Source of the DNA: Knufia peltigerae
Lineage: Eukaryota > Ascomycota > Eurotiomycetes > Chaetothyriales > Trichomeriaceae
Assembly: GCA_030247855.1 (NCBI GenBank)
Contig: JAPDRN010000107.1
Location: forward strand, 57,252 to 121,251
Direction of reading: 5' to 3'
DNA length: 64,000 nt
The notes beneath the pieces were generated by a model. That model saw only the letters and a list, made by a program, of their open reading frames with translations, did not search any database and was not told the origin of the DNA. The position numbers were made by a program, and so were the translations under genes. Shown one piece after another: positions 31,363 through 41,625 of this stretch (positions are counted from its first letter, which is position 1; the number at the start of each line of letters is the position of its first letter).

Positions 31363-31722
31363 ATGAATGGACAGAATGGTGCGCGGGCCGCTTCTCTGCT
31401 CGAGTCTTCTATCGAGTTGACCTGCGTGGTATATGCGCATTGTGTATTGTACATATTTCTATTTCTGTCTACCAAAGCCATTTGGGCCCTTGTGGCTCCA
31501 AAGGTGCGAAAAGACGGTGCGATCAAGGATTGGACTCTTAATCATCCCTTCCCCTGGTCGAGATTTGTGGTCGTCTCCTTGATCTCGAGTGCCTTTTGGA
31601 CGGTTATTCCCCGTGTCTCGCAGTATATGTGCTCCTACAACGGTCTCATTATCGTACACGAACCAAAGATGCCTCATTCAGCCACTATACGTCCTGACGT
31701 TGCCAGCCACTCCCAGCTCTAG
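31363..31722 (+). CDS. Hypothetical small membrane-like protein (doubtful)
   Basis: A 119-codon ATG frame with two hydrophobic stretches (around CVVYAHCVLYIFLFLSTK and RFVVVSLISSAFW). No family is recognised. It may be a real small gene, a remnant or chance. It lies alone in the 1.7-kb interval 30604-32300, in which nothing else is seen. Confidence 0.2.
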   Translation: MNGQNGARAASLLESSIELTCVVYAHCVLYIFLFLSTKAIWALVAPKVRKDGAIKDWTLNHPFPWSRFVVVSLISSAFWTVIPRVSQYMCSYNGLIIVHEPKMPHSATIRPDVASHSQL

Positions 31723-32300
31723 CAGGTGAGTTTCGTTCATATGAGAATAACCGGCAAAGTGGTCATGTTGCCGCCGTTCAATCGATTCATCTCACCATGA
31801 TGCCTTCTTCCTCAGGAAGTCTCTTGATGAAACCACGGGAACTCTTGGATCGACTGTTCGAAAACAATGATCAGAGTGAATAGAAGCCAACAATCTCCTC
31901 AAATGGCCTTATCAACTGCAAGCATATCCAGAACCCAAAGAACACTGGCAACTAACGGTCCTTTGTGGTTTCCATCCCCAGTCTACCAGGAATGACGACC
32001 TACGGACTGCTTCTCGAACCTACTCGTCCTCATACGATTATCAGAGATCAGGGGTGTCTCCGGTGGCTTGCACAATGAAGTCATACCCTTTGGCTAGCCT
32101 TCCCGCTGCTGCCCGAAACTCGTCGTACCGCCCCGCGATGAGCGATATGACTAAGCCTGAGAACACCTGATGAGGCCGGTCAAAAAGGGAACACATGATG
32201 CGCGTCCTTGGTTCTCGTTTTGTTTTTTCTCTTCTCATTATATCGTGACAGCCTTGCAACGTATTTGCATGGTTTTTCTCATCCTCAAAAGACTTGGAAA

Positions 32301-33159
32301 ATGGCAGACTACTACAATCCAGGTGGCTACCCACCTCGACCAGGCAGTGGGCAGAATACCTATCCGCCGCCGCCGAGGACAGAGCATTACGACCACAGCA
32401 ACCAAAGTTACACCTCACCAGCACCGCAGGTAAGGGCGCGCGACACCTCCCATGGTTAGCTTTCGTTAAGACTCATCTTGTCGCAGAGTTCGTACGGCTA
32501 TCAGCCCGCGCGAGAGGATCAATACAACTACTCCCCGCGCTCCTCCGCTATGCAAGTTGGGCAGTACGCCGGCACGGAACACGAGTACGCGCGCCAACGC
32601 CGAAACTCGGGCCCTTATGCCGCAAGCCAATATCGCGGCACCGAAGCCTCGTACTACGCGCCTCCCCCAGACTACGATGACCGCCCCAGCTCTCGAAGCT
32701 CGCGGAGGTCCGGTAAAAGAATCGAGAAACACGCACATCACGACGGAGCAAAGGAACTCGGCGCCACCATTGCCGGTGGTGCAATTGGCGGCTGTAAGAA
32801 AGACACCTGCTTTGCTGTGGCTAAGACCCCGGGCTGATTCTGTTCTTTGATAACCATTAGGGGCCGGGCACGAAATCGGACACAGCAACCCTCTGGTGAC
32901 CGTCGCGACGGCTATCGCGGGCGCGTACGCCGGACACAAGTTGGAACAGAAACACGAGCATAGCAAAGAGAGAAAGCGAGAGAGACGCGCGAGTCAAGGA
33001 GGCGGTAATCGTGACTACGGCGAAGATCGGCGGAGCAGGAGTCGGAGCCGCAGCCGCAGCGCGACTCGGAGACGATCAGTCAGCCGAAGGAGCAGAAGCG
33101 AGAGTAGCAGCGACTATGACAGCGACGACAGCAGAAGGAGGAGACATCATCGACATTAA
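32301..33159 (+). CDS. Glycine-zipper (2TM) protein with Tyr/Pro-rich head and RS-rich tail
   Basis: Exons 32301-32429, 32487-32793 and 32861-33159 give 244 residues. The first half is a disordered, Tyr/Pro/Ser-rich segment (ADYYNPGGYPPRPGSG and similar). The middle has a glycine zipper, ELGATIAGGAIGGWAGHEIG then VATAIAGAYAGHKLEQKHE, with small residues every three to four positions, as in glycine-zipper 2TM domains that pack into membranes. The second intron splits this zipper. The tail is strongly basic with Ser-Arg repeats and ends in Arg/His. Fungi have several such short glycine-zipper proteins of unknown function. The combination with an RS-like tail is visible; any role is unknown. Confidence 0.82.
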
Positions 33160-35251
33160 GGGGAAAAAAGTGAGGAACAGGGACGAAGAGATCTCAACGC
33201 CATGTGTGATGAGTTGTTTTTGGTGGGACTTTTATGGTTTTTTGATGACGACCGTGATGATGATGCTTCATGATTATGTTTGCAAACGGTTATTGTATTC
33301 TTGGAAATCTCTGCTTGATTGAGGTAGATTCCCATGCCAATAATGACGAAGACGCCTGTTTGTTAGATGTCTGGTATCGTCTATGTTTGTCACGGCATTT
33401 GACATGAGCATTCTACCATCCCTTTCAAGTGGGTCAGTATACACATGTCTAGGCGAGGGTGTGATATATGGGGCAGGGAAAGGTGTGGCGCCAACCCGAA
33501 TCCCGCTTAACAATTCGACGAGTTCTTGCGCAGGCATATGACCTATAGGAATCCTAATGGGCAGCTTTAGAGTCAGGACGGAGTCAGCACGTCACAGCAA
33601 TGACAGATGATTGTGAATAGAGAGGGTTGAACCAGGCATCCTTTGTCACTGGCAGAGTCATATGGAAAGACTCGGTTGTATGATCCCCCAGCCCGAGTCT
33701 CGACGCCGTTGTCGTCATACTCCTCCGAAAGTTTTCCACGGGGTAAAGCCGAAGAAGAAGCGTTGCAATTACAGAGTTTGTAGAATACGAGGTCGGGAAG
33801 AAAGAGAAGAGGGACGGAATTCGGTTGGTGCTTCTGGAAATCATCGGCGGCAAAAAAAACAGCGCAGCCAGTCATAAGCCCACCATATCGATTCTTGTCG
33901 CCGGGTTGGCCGAAATGCAACTGTAAGAAGATCGGTGGTCCAGCCCTGATTCGGAATCGGCACTCCGAATTGTACTCGTAACGATAATCCAGCGCAGGGC
34001 TCACCACCTGTAGTACGGAGTGCTGGAGTGCCTACAATAGTATTGTACTGGACCTCCTTCCGTACTGTATGGCCTTATCTACGGTTATCACCACCACTTA
34101 TCGATAGTGGCGATATTGCATCCCACTATTTTTTCCCCTTCCACCTCCAGATGCTGCCTGGGCGACGAACATACCCACCCCTCTTTGCTGACATTCTTAT
34201 TATACTGTATAGGCAAATCATTGTGACGAGGTACTTTAGAACCATAGTAGCTATGAAAAAAATAGGCCAAGGCCAGAATTAAATGGCATATGACAAGTCA
34301 TGATCAAGGGGGGGCGAAGTAAATAGTGGCTGATTACACACAACACATTCCCCCTTTCCTTCGTCTAGGCGATGGCTGTCGATGCAGGTCTGACGTGGTA
34401 CTCGTAGAAAGGGGAGCGAAGAACCTGTAGAGTCAGAGGCCATGCCGCTGATCCCGCATCACAAGTGTTACAAAGGTGACCGGGGTTTGGGGCAACTCAG
34501 CCCTCCCAGAGGCCCAAAATTTGGTCGGGGATGACTGTGACAGAAATAGGTCTTTTTGTCAGAGCCTGGAATGAGGGGACGTGTGTTTGATGGGACAATG
34601 GGTACCCTCTTCTTTCAACTCGTAGATGAAAATCCTCCTCTTTTGACTCCCGTCCTCGCATAGAAGGTCCCTGGGCTCTTCCAAAACATCCAAGGAGAGG
34701 AAAATGGGGGGTGAAGGCGAGGGAAAATGATCGACCGCAAATTCTTACTGGCGAAAAGGGAGAAGTTCGATTGGACACAGGACAGGGCGAGAGTCCGGGC
34801 GCAGGACGGAGTAGTAACCATGGAAAATGATGGGAATCGACGAAAAAGGGCGGCGTTGCTTGGGTTCCGAGAGAGAAGCGTGTAGATGGTCAGCCTGAGA
34901 AGAGGCGCTAAGGGAAAAAAATTTTGGGCCGCCGCTGAAATTTAATAAAAAAAATCGCCCTCGCCTTCACTGCCACTTGCCTTTTCTCCTTTGCATCCAT
35001 CTCTCCCTCTCCATCACTCCCTCTCTATCCCTATCCGTTTGGCATTTACTCTTTCGATAGAGTCTTTGCACTTGTCTTTTTTCTTTTTCCCAATAGACGC
35101 CGATTAGAGCGTGATTTGCGTGAGAACGCAGTCCGTGGGCATCGATTTTCCCCATAGACCGCCACTTTCAGCTTCTCCTGAAAATCTCACACAACCCCCT
35201 TCAGTCCCCATTAACTCATCGTCAACCTTCAAAACCCGGCGTCAAAACGAC
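33160..35251. promoter_or_regulatory. Long intergenic region and pyrimidine-rich EF-3 promoter
   Basis: No gene is supported across 2.1 kb. A 144-codon minus frame at 33573-34007 matches nothing. The last 300 bases before the EF-3 ATG are rich in CT tracts (34975-35040), common in strongly expressed fungal housekeeping genes. Confidence 0.45.
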
Positions 35252-38200
35252 ATGCCAGCGGTCGACACAATGACTTCCACTCCCGTCTCCTCCGCAAAGG
35301 AGACCAAGCTCTCAGTCAACACCCTCGATCAGTTGATGCAATCTCTGTCGGTCTCAAAGACCCAGGATGAAATCAACGCAGCCTCCAACAACCTCGCCAC
35401 CCTGCTGAACGGCCCCATTGAGGAGCACGTTATGCCCACCAAGGCTGTCGAGACCTTCAAGAAGCAACTCGCCAACAAGAAAGATGCTGCCGTCAGAGAA
35501 CGAGCGGTCGACGGCATCAAAGCCATTGCTGCTCACTCCACCATCTCTCCTGCGGTTGAGCCGTACCTGATTTCCCTCCTCCCACTGACCCTTGCCGCCG
35601 TCGGTGACAAGATGGTCTCCGTCAAGAACGCCGCGCAGGCCGCATCTCTCGCCATTGTGCGAGCCATCAACCCCAACGCCGTCAAGGCCGCTCTTCCTCA
35701 CATCCGAAATTCCATCATCACGGCTCAAAAATGGCCCGAGAAGATGAACGGTCTCGAGTGTATCGAGGCTCTCGTTGAGACTGCCCCCACTCAATTATCC
35801 TTCCTCGTCCCAACCCTGATTCCTATCGTTTCCGAGTCCATGTGGGACACCAAGCCTGAAGTCAAGAAGAAGGCATACGGCACAATGGAAAAAATCTGCA
35901 AATTGATCGAAAACAAGGATATTGAAAAGTTCATCCCCGAACTGATCAAGTGTATCGCTAAGCCTGAGAACGTTCCCGAGACCGTTCACTTGCTCGGTGC
36001 CACCACTTTCGTTACTGATGTGCACGAGCCCACTTTGGCCATTATGGTTCCTCTCCTTGAGCGAGGTCTGGCCGAACGAGAGACTGCCATCAAGCGGAAG
36101 GCTGCTGTTATCGTGGACAACATGTGTAAATTGGTCGAGGATCCCCAGATTGTGGCTTCTTTCTTGCCCAAGCTGATGCCTGCTCTGACCAAGAACTACG
36201 AAAACATGGCCGATCCTGAGGCGCGTGAGAAGACCAAGCAAGGTCTCGAGACTCTCAAGCGTGTCGGTGCCGTCAAGGAAGATGGCAGCTTCCCCAAGGT
36301 TTCAACTGCTGGTGAAGTTACCACCGTTGTTGAGGTCCTCAAGTCTATCCTTCAGCCCAAGCACAAGGATGCCTTGAAATCCGAGGCCGTTATTGAGTAC
36401 ATTGCCGCTATCGCCGGTCAACTGATCGACGAGAAGGTCACCGAAGCACCAGACTGGGTTTCCAACACTCAAGAATACCTAAAGACTTTGGTTGGCGAGC
36501 AAGACGCTCCTGCTGTTGCTGAACAGCTGAGAAAGAAGGCCTCCCCCGGCATCGAGGAAGAAGCCGAGGCTGAGGCTGACGAGGAAGAAGGCGAAGATCT
36601 CTGCAACTGCACATTCAACTTGGCCTACGGTGCTAAGATTCTCCTTAACCAGACTCATCTCCGCCTCAAGCGTGGCCAGCGTTACGGTCTTTTGGGCCCC
36701 AACGGTTCCGGCAAGTCCACCCTCATGCGCGCCATCAACAATGAGCAAGTCGAGGGTTTCCCCAAGAAGGATGAAGTCAAGACTGTGTTCGTTGAGCACG
36801 ATCTTGATGCTGCCGATACTGAACTTACCGTCATTGGCTGGACCATGATGAAGTTGAAGCAGGTCAACATTGACAAGCCACAATCAGATATCGAGTCCAA
36901 GCTCGAGGAATTCGGTTTCCTCAACTCTCAACTCGAGGGACCTATCACCTCGCTCTCTGGTGGCTGGAAGATGAAGTTGGCCCTGGCTCGTGCCGTGTTC
37001 GAAGAGCCCGATATTCTTCTGCTTGACGAGCCCACCAACCACTTGGACGTCAAGAACGTTGCCTGGCTCGAACAATACCTGATCAACTCTCCTTGCACAT
37101 CCATTATCGTTTCTCACGACTCCAAATTCTTGAACAATGTCATCCAGCACGTCATCCACTACGAGCGCTTCAAGCTCCGAAGATACCGTGGCAACCTCAC
37201 CGAGTTCGCCAAGCGAGTACCTGCTGCTCGTTCCTACTTCGAACTCGGTGCCTCCGAGATGGAATTCAAGTTCCCCGAACCTGGTTTCCTCGAAGGTGTC
37301 AAGACCAAGGCCAAGGCCATCGTTCGTGTCAACAAGATGTCCTTCCAATACCCTGGTACCGACAAGCCTCAAATCTCCGACATCACTTTCCAGGTCTCTC
37401 TTGGCTCTCGTATCGCCGTCATCGGTCCCAACGGTGCTGGCAAGTCCACTCTCGTCAACGTCCTGACTGGTGAATTGATCCCTACCAATGGTGAAGTTTA
37501 CCAACACGAGAACATCCGTATTGCTTACATCAAGCAACACGCTTTTGCTCACATCGATAACCACTTGGACAAGACCCCGTCGGAGTACATCCAATGGCGT
37601 TTCCAGACTGGTGAAGATCGTGAGACCATGGATCGTGCCAACAAGATCGTCACCGAAGATGACGAGAAGGCCATGGACAAGATCTACAAGATTGACGGTA
37701 CCCAACGACGTGTCATTGGTATTCACGCGCGAAGAAAGTTCAAGAACTCGTACGAGTACGAATGTTCGTTCGCCCTTGGTGAGAACGTTGGTATGAAGAA
37801 CGAGAAATGGACCCCCATGATGACTGCCGACAATGCTTGGATTCCTCGATCTGAAATTCTCAACTCTCACCAGAAGATGGTTGCCGAAGTGGATCAAAAG
37901 GAGGCTCTCGCCAGCGGTCAATTCCGACCTTTGATCCGTCGTGAAATAGAACAGCACGGTGCCAACTTCGGTCTCGATGCCGAACTCATCTCTCACTCTC
38001 GTATGCGTGGTCTCTCTGGTGGTCAACGTGTCAAGGTTGTGCTTGCTGCTTGCACCTGGCAACGACCTCACTTGATCGTCCTCGACGAGCCTACCAACTA
38101 TCTCGACCGTGACTCCCTCGGTGCCTTGTCCAAGGCTCTCAAGACCTTCGAAGGTGGTGTTGTCATCATTTCTCACAACGCCGAGTTCACTGAGAGCTTG

Positions 38201-38565
38201 ACCAACGAAGTGTGGTCTGTCGTCAACGGAAAGATGACCCCAAGTGGTCACAACTGGGTGGTATGTACACTTTTGAATCTTTTTGTTTCTTCAAATGTGC
38301 TAACTTCTGTATTAGACTGGTCAAGGTAGCGGTCCTCGTCTGACTGATAAGGGTGATGATGAGGAGGACAAGTTCGATGCTATGGGCAACAAGATTGAAG
38401 GCAACAAGAAGGCTAAGAAGCTGACTTCATCTGAGCTGAGAAAGAAGAAGAAGGAGGTGAGTTTTGATTTGATCTTATGATATCATGAACAGTTGCTGAC
38501 TATCTACACAGAGAATGGCCCGACGCAAGCGTGGTGAGGAAGTCTTCTCGGATGAGGATGACTAG
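35252..38565 (+). CDS. tef3: Translation elongation factor 3 (ABC-F type ATPase)
   Basis: Exons 35252-38260, 38316-38456 and 38512-38565 give 1067 residues (yeast eEF3 is 1044). EF-3 is a fungal ribosome ATPase that clears E-site tRNA during elongation. The N-terminal ~400 residues are HEAT repeats. The first ABC cassette has Walker A GPNGSGKST near residue 482 and LSGGWKMK near 568, then LLLDEPTNHLD. The second has GPNGAGKST near 725, LSGGQRVKV near 921 and VLDEPTNYLD, with the chromodomain-like insertion between. The C-terminus is polybasic (KKAKKLTSSELRKKKKE). I chose ATG 35252; a second ATG lies six codons later. Codon use is strongly biased, which also creates a long antisense open frame. 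Confidence 0.97.
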
Positions 38566-39139
38566 GCGACTCGCATCATTTGACGATCTGCACGACATTG
38601 CGCCATTCCTTTTTGCCTCTGATTGCATTTGAGGGTGATCTGGCGCTTTATGGCATAGAATGATTCCAATATGCTAGACGCTGTCATGGGGTTATTTTCT
38701 CTCTTTTGTTGATGAATATTCATGAGCAATTCGGTTCCGGAGTTAGTTTTTAAAATGGGTTGGTATGATGCACATTGAGTCAGTACCAAATACCTTTGTC
38801 TTTTATTTTCCTTGGAGACAAATGAGGCCCTGGTCGGATTAGAAATCTATTTGACGAAAGAAAAGCAAGAATCGAAATAGATTGGCGAGGGCTGTGATAG
38901 ATATGATAGAACATTGTTATCAATCAATTATCATGGGTAAAAAGTTGAATGAGCTTGGTCCTTGCTTTTCTTGTTTGCTTCCTGTTTTTTCCTCTCTACA
39001 GTGTACATCAGCAAGAGTTGATTGTTGTTGGTACCGGAGATGAGTGAGTATACCTTGTATCGTCAAGAGTGGGTAGGTATGTCTTTGTCTAGTAGGCACC
39101 CAGGTACTCCGTACAGGTAGGTATGGATTGATTGTCGGT
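38566..39139. other. Intergenic, convergent 3' flanks
   Basis: No gene is seen between EF-3 and the GST-like gene, which converge here. Confidence 0.4.
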
Positions 39140-40090
39140 CTACCTGAACGTCTTCAGGTTATATTTCCCACCCTTTTCCAACGCTCTCTTGTAGGCCGGC
39201 AACGAACGAATTCGATCCAACCAAGTTTGGAGCCTCGGGTATTTGGAACCGTCAAAGTAACCTCTTTGGTCCGCCATGTCCATCGGGAAGATGGTCAGAA
39301 AGTCCGACAGGCCTCGTGAGGCACCCCCGAACCACGGGTTCGTTTCGCCCAGGCCGTCTTCCATGTATCGAAACAAGCCACCGAGGTCCTTTCTAAAGTA
39401 CCGACTGAAGGGGTAATTGAAGATGCCCGCCAAGTGGCCCAACCCCCAAGGGTAGACTGTAGAAGGTAACTCGGAGACCAAGACAAAGTCGACCTTGAAG
39501 AGGAGTGAAGAGTTTGCGAATTCTTGGAAAAATTGGTCTCGAGTGAGGTCCTCTGGTGACGACGGTGTCCAAAGGCCGGTACCGTTGTTGTTGTTGTTGT
39601 TGTTGTTGTTGNNNNNNNNNNTGTTGTTACCACCCAGAGGTTTCGCAAAAGTTTCGTATAGGTATTGTAAGATGAGACGGGCTTCGGAGATGACGGATTG
39701 TCGTCGTCGTTGTCGTTGTTGGTTGGGTATATCACTACCAGTAGTGGTGGTGGTGCTGGTAGTCTGAGTAGGTGGTGATGATGGTCCTATGGTCAATACT
39801 GGAGATTTACCCAAAGGATGAACCTTTTCAATCCCATTGGGACCGTAAACTCGAGGGTAGATTTTTAAACCGTACGAAAAGGTTTTTGTATCGTCATCAT
39901 CGTCTTCGTGGTCATGATTATAATCGTCGTATGCCTCGACTAGATCTTCTAGAGCGCAAAGAATGATGAAGGATTTGGATGATTCGAGGTGATGGAGACA
40001 TGGATAGACCACGTCGGCGTCGTCACCTTGTCGGCGGTTGTCCTCTTGTGTACTCTCACGAGTGGATGCGGATGGTGATGTGGATGTCAT
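39140..40090 (-). CDS. Glutathione S-transferase-like protein, interrupted by an assembly gap
   Basis: An intronless frame from ATG 40090, about 316 codons including ten unknown bases. The N-terminal half resembles a thioredoxin-fold GST domain with long low-complexity insertions: an acidic Asp run, a Thr run, and an Asn run encoded by a GTT repeat (coding strand AAC). KVHPLGKSPVLTIG corresponds to the GST cis-Pro region, here SPV. EARLILQYLYETF matches the helix after the glutathione site. The C-terminal half (YPRLQTWLDRIRSLPAYKRA) is a typical GST C-terminal helical end. The ten Ns at 39612-39621 lie inside the Asn repeat, so true length is unknown. Frame is the same on both sides. An upstream in-frame ATG at 40297 would add 69 residues, but its text is not GST-like. 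Confidence 0.75.
   Translation of the reverse strand: MTSTSPSASTRESTQEDNRRQGDDADVVYPCLHHLESSKSFIILCALEDLVEAYDDYNHDHEDDDDDTKTFSYGLKIYPRVYGPNGIEKVHPLGKSPVLTIGPSSPPTQTTSTTTTTGSDIPNQQRQRRRQSVISEARLILQYLYETFAKPLGGNNXXXXNNNNNNNNNGTGLWTPSSPEDLTRDQFFQEFANSSLLFKVDFVLVSELPSTVYPWGLGHLAGIFNYPFSRYFRKDLGGLFRYMEDGLGETNPWFGGASRGLSDFLTIFPMDMADQRGYFDGSKYPRLQTWLDRIRSLPAYKRALEKGGKYNLKTFR
39584..39628. repeat. GTT trinucleotide repeat with internal assembly gap
   Basis: Tandem GTT units flank ten N bases (39612-39621). The repeat encodes polyasparagine in the GST-like gene. The gap probably marks a length the assembler could not resolve. Confidence 0.9.
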
Positions 40091-40859
40091 GATGTAAATA
40101 TACCCTAGGTTCTCCGTACAGATACAGGGACATACGAAGAGACAGAATAACAGAGAGTATATGTTCCTCGACACAATTGCTGACCTTGGGCGAAGCGGGC
40201 TTGTATCACCCATACTTACTGCCCATGGGATACACCGACCCACCACCCCACAATCTTCGTACTTTGTACCCTGTATTGAGGACAGAACGAGTTCCAAACA
40301 AAGGATGGTGTGTCGCCGCCCATTGACGATTCATTGGGCATGGCTGAGAGAGAGAGGGGGGGGGAAAGGGAGTCTGATTATTTCCGTTCCAGAAAGGGAT
40401 ATCTCGGAGAAGGGGGGTCGGAGGGTGGCCTTACAGACATTGTAAGGATATGGTCAAGAAGATGGGTAAGGATGTGACTGTGCATTAGTTAATGGCACTG
40501 CTGACATTGCTGACTCTCGCAACAGACAGAAAGCCCTTTGAGGACTGAAGAGGTGGTGCCGACGGGAGTCACAATCCCTAGGCTTTCAGAATAGTACACC
40601 ACGCCAGTCACTACCTGTGTGTAGGGGCACAAGACTGTACAAGATGCAAGGCGGACCGCGGTTTGTATTTGTTCTACTCGTACTGATACCCAGTGAGATA
40701 TCTGGCTGATGTATGGTCGTCAAAAATCGTTCAATCATTACGCCCACTCACTTTCTCTCGCTGCGTTTCATTATCAACGGAAACAAAGTAAATTCGTCCC
40801 ATGTCAGATATCTCATGGTACCCCTGATGAAATGAAATGAAAAAAGGTCATTCACTTCG
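40091..40859. other. Intergenic, no gene seen
   Basis: Upstream of the GST-like gene and downstream of the cysteine-rich gene, both minus strand. A short G run occurs near 40356. Confidence 0.4.
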
Positions 40860-41414
40860 TTAGATGATCGACATCCAAACCCACGACAAACCCAACCCCG
40901 TCGCCATCATCGTACTCGACAACATCACTTCTTTCGTACCATCACTCGTAGTCTGGTCGGAATAGACACAGGCCCAACCGGATTTCACTCCACCACTACC
41001 ACAGTCATTCGGTTCCAACGGAGGTTCCGAATCATCGCATGACGTCCCACTCGTTCCCGGAGGACAACACTTTTGCTTGTTCCAGATCTCCTGATCCAGC
41101 CACAGGGACCACCCGGCCGGACAACAAGTTCCCCAGGTAGAACCGTCGTACGTCGACGACAAGAAACAATACCCACTCCTACAAAACGACGCGGTCGATT
41201 GATCTGGACAGCTCGATGTTTGCCGCCCGACGATTTTCTGATTGATCGAGTGGCTTTTATCATTCAGTCTATCTCGAGTGAGATTATTGCAACCAATTGT
41301 TCGGACCTCGGAAACGACCGGATCGAGGTTTTCAGGCTGTGCAGTAGGTGATGCGACAGATTTTTCAAAGGCATATAATATCGCAACCAGCCCAATGAGC
41401 CGATCCGCTCTCAT
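40860..41414 (-). CDS. Cysteine-rich secreted protein, probable GPI anchor
   Basis: 184 residues from ATG 41414. The start is chosen because it gives a signal peptide (MRADRLIGLVAILYAFEK, then a SPTAQ-like cleavage region). The mature part has about eleven cysteines, several in pairs (GTCCPAGW, KCCPPGT), and is rich in Gly, Ser, Thr and Trp. The C-terminus is a hydrophobic run (MMATGLGLSWVWMSII) after a small-residue, Ser/Thr-containing stretch, which is the layout of a GPI-anchor signal. I recognise no named family, though the CCP spacing recalls small fungal wall or effector-like proteins. It is intronless. The frame extends upstream to another ATG, but that would bury the signal peptide. 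Confidence 0.7.
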   Translation of the reverse strand: MRADRLIGLVAILYAFEKSVASPTAQPENLDPVVSEVRTIGCNNLTRDRLNDKSHSINQKIVGRQTSSCPDQSTASFCRSGYCFLSSTYDGSTWGTCCPAGWSLWLDQEIWNKQKCCPPGTSGTSCDDSEPPLEPNDCGSGGVKSGWACVYSDQTTSDGTKEVMLSSTMMATGLGLSWVWMSII

Positions 41415-41625
41415 GGTTTTGAATGCGACAAGGGCATGAGATGCAATAAGTCGTAGACGAAAGAAACGGTTGTGGGGTGGAAAAGAAAAGGCTTGTTGTT
41501 CTTCGGCGCGGATGTTCATAAACATCGGACCACAGAGGAGGCGATTGATGACTAAGACTCGGACCTCTCTGTCATTGGACATGGAAATTCTGGTACGATT
41601 GACTGGTTCAGAACTTTGGCTTTCT

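Noticed and set aside
36884..38251. 455-codon open frame antisense to EF-3
   Set aside because: A shadow caused by strong codon bias in EF-3; the text has no domain and the sense strand is fully explained.
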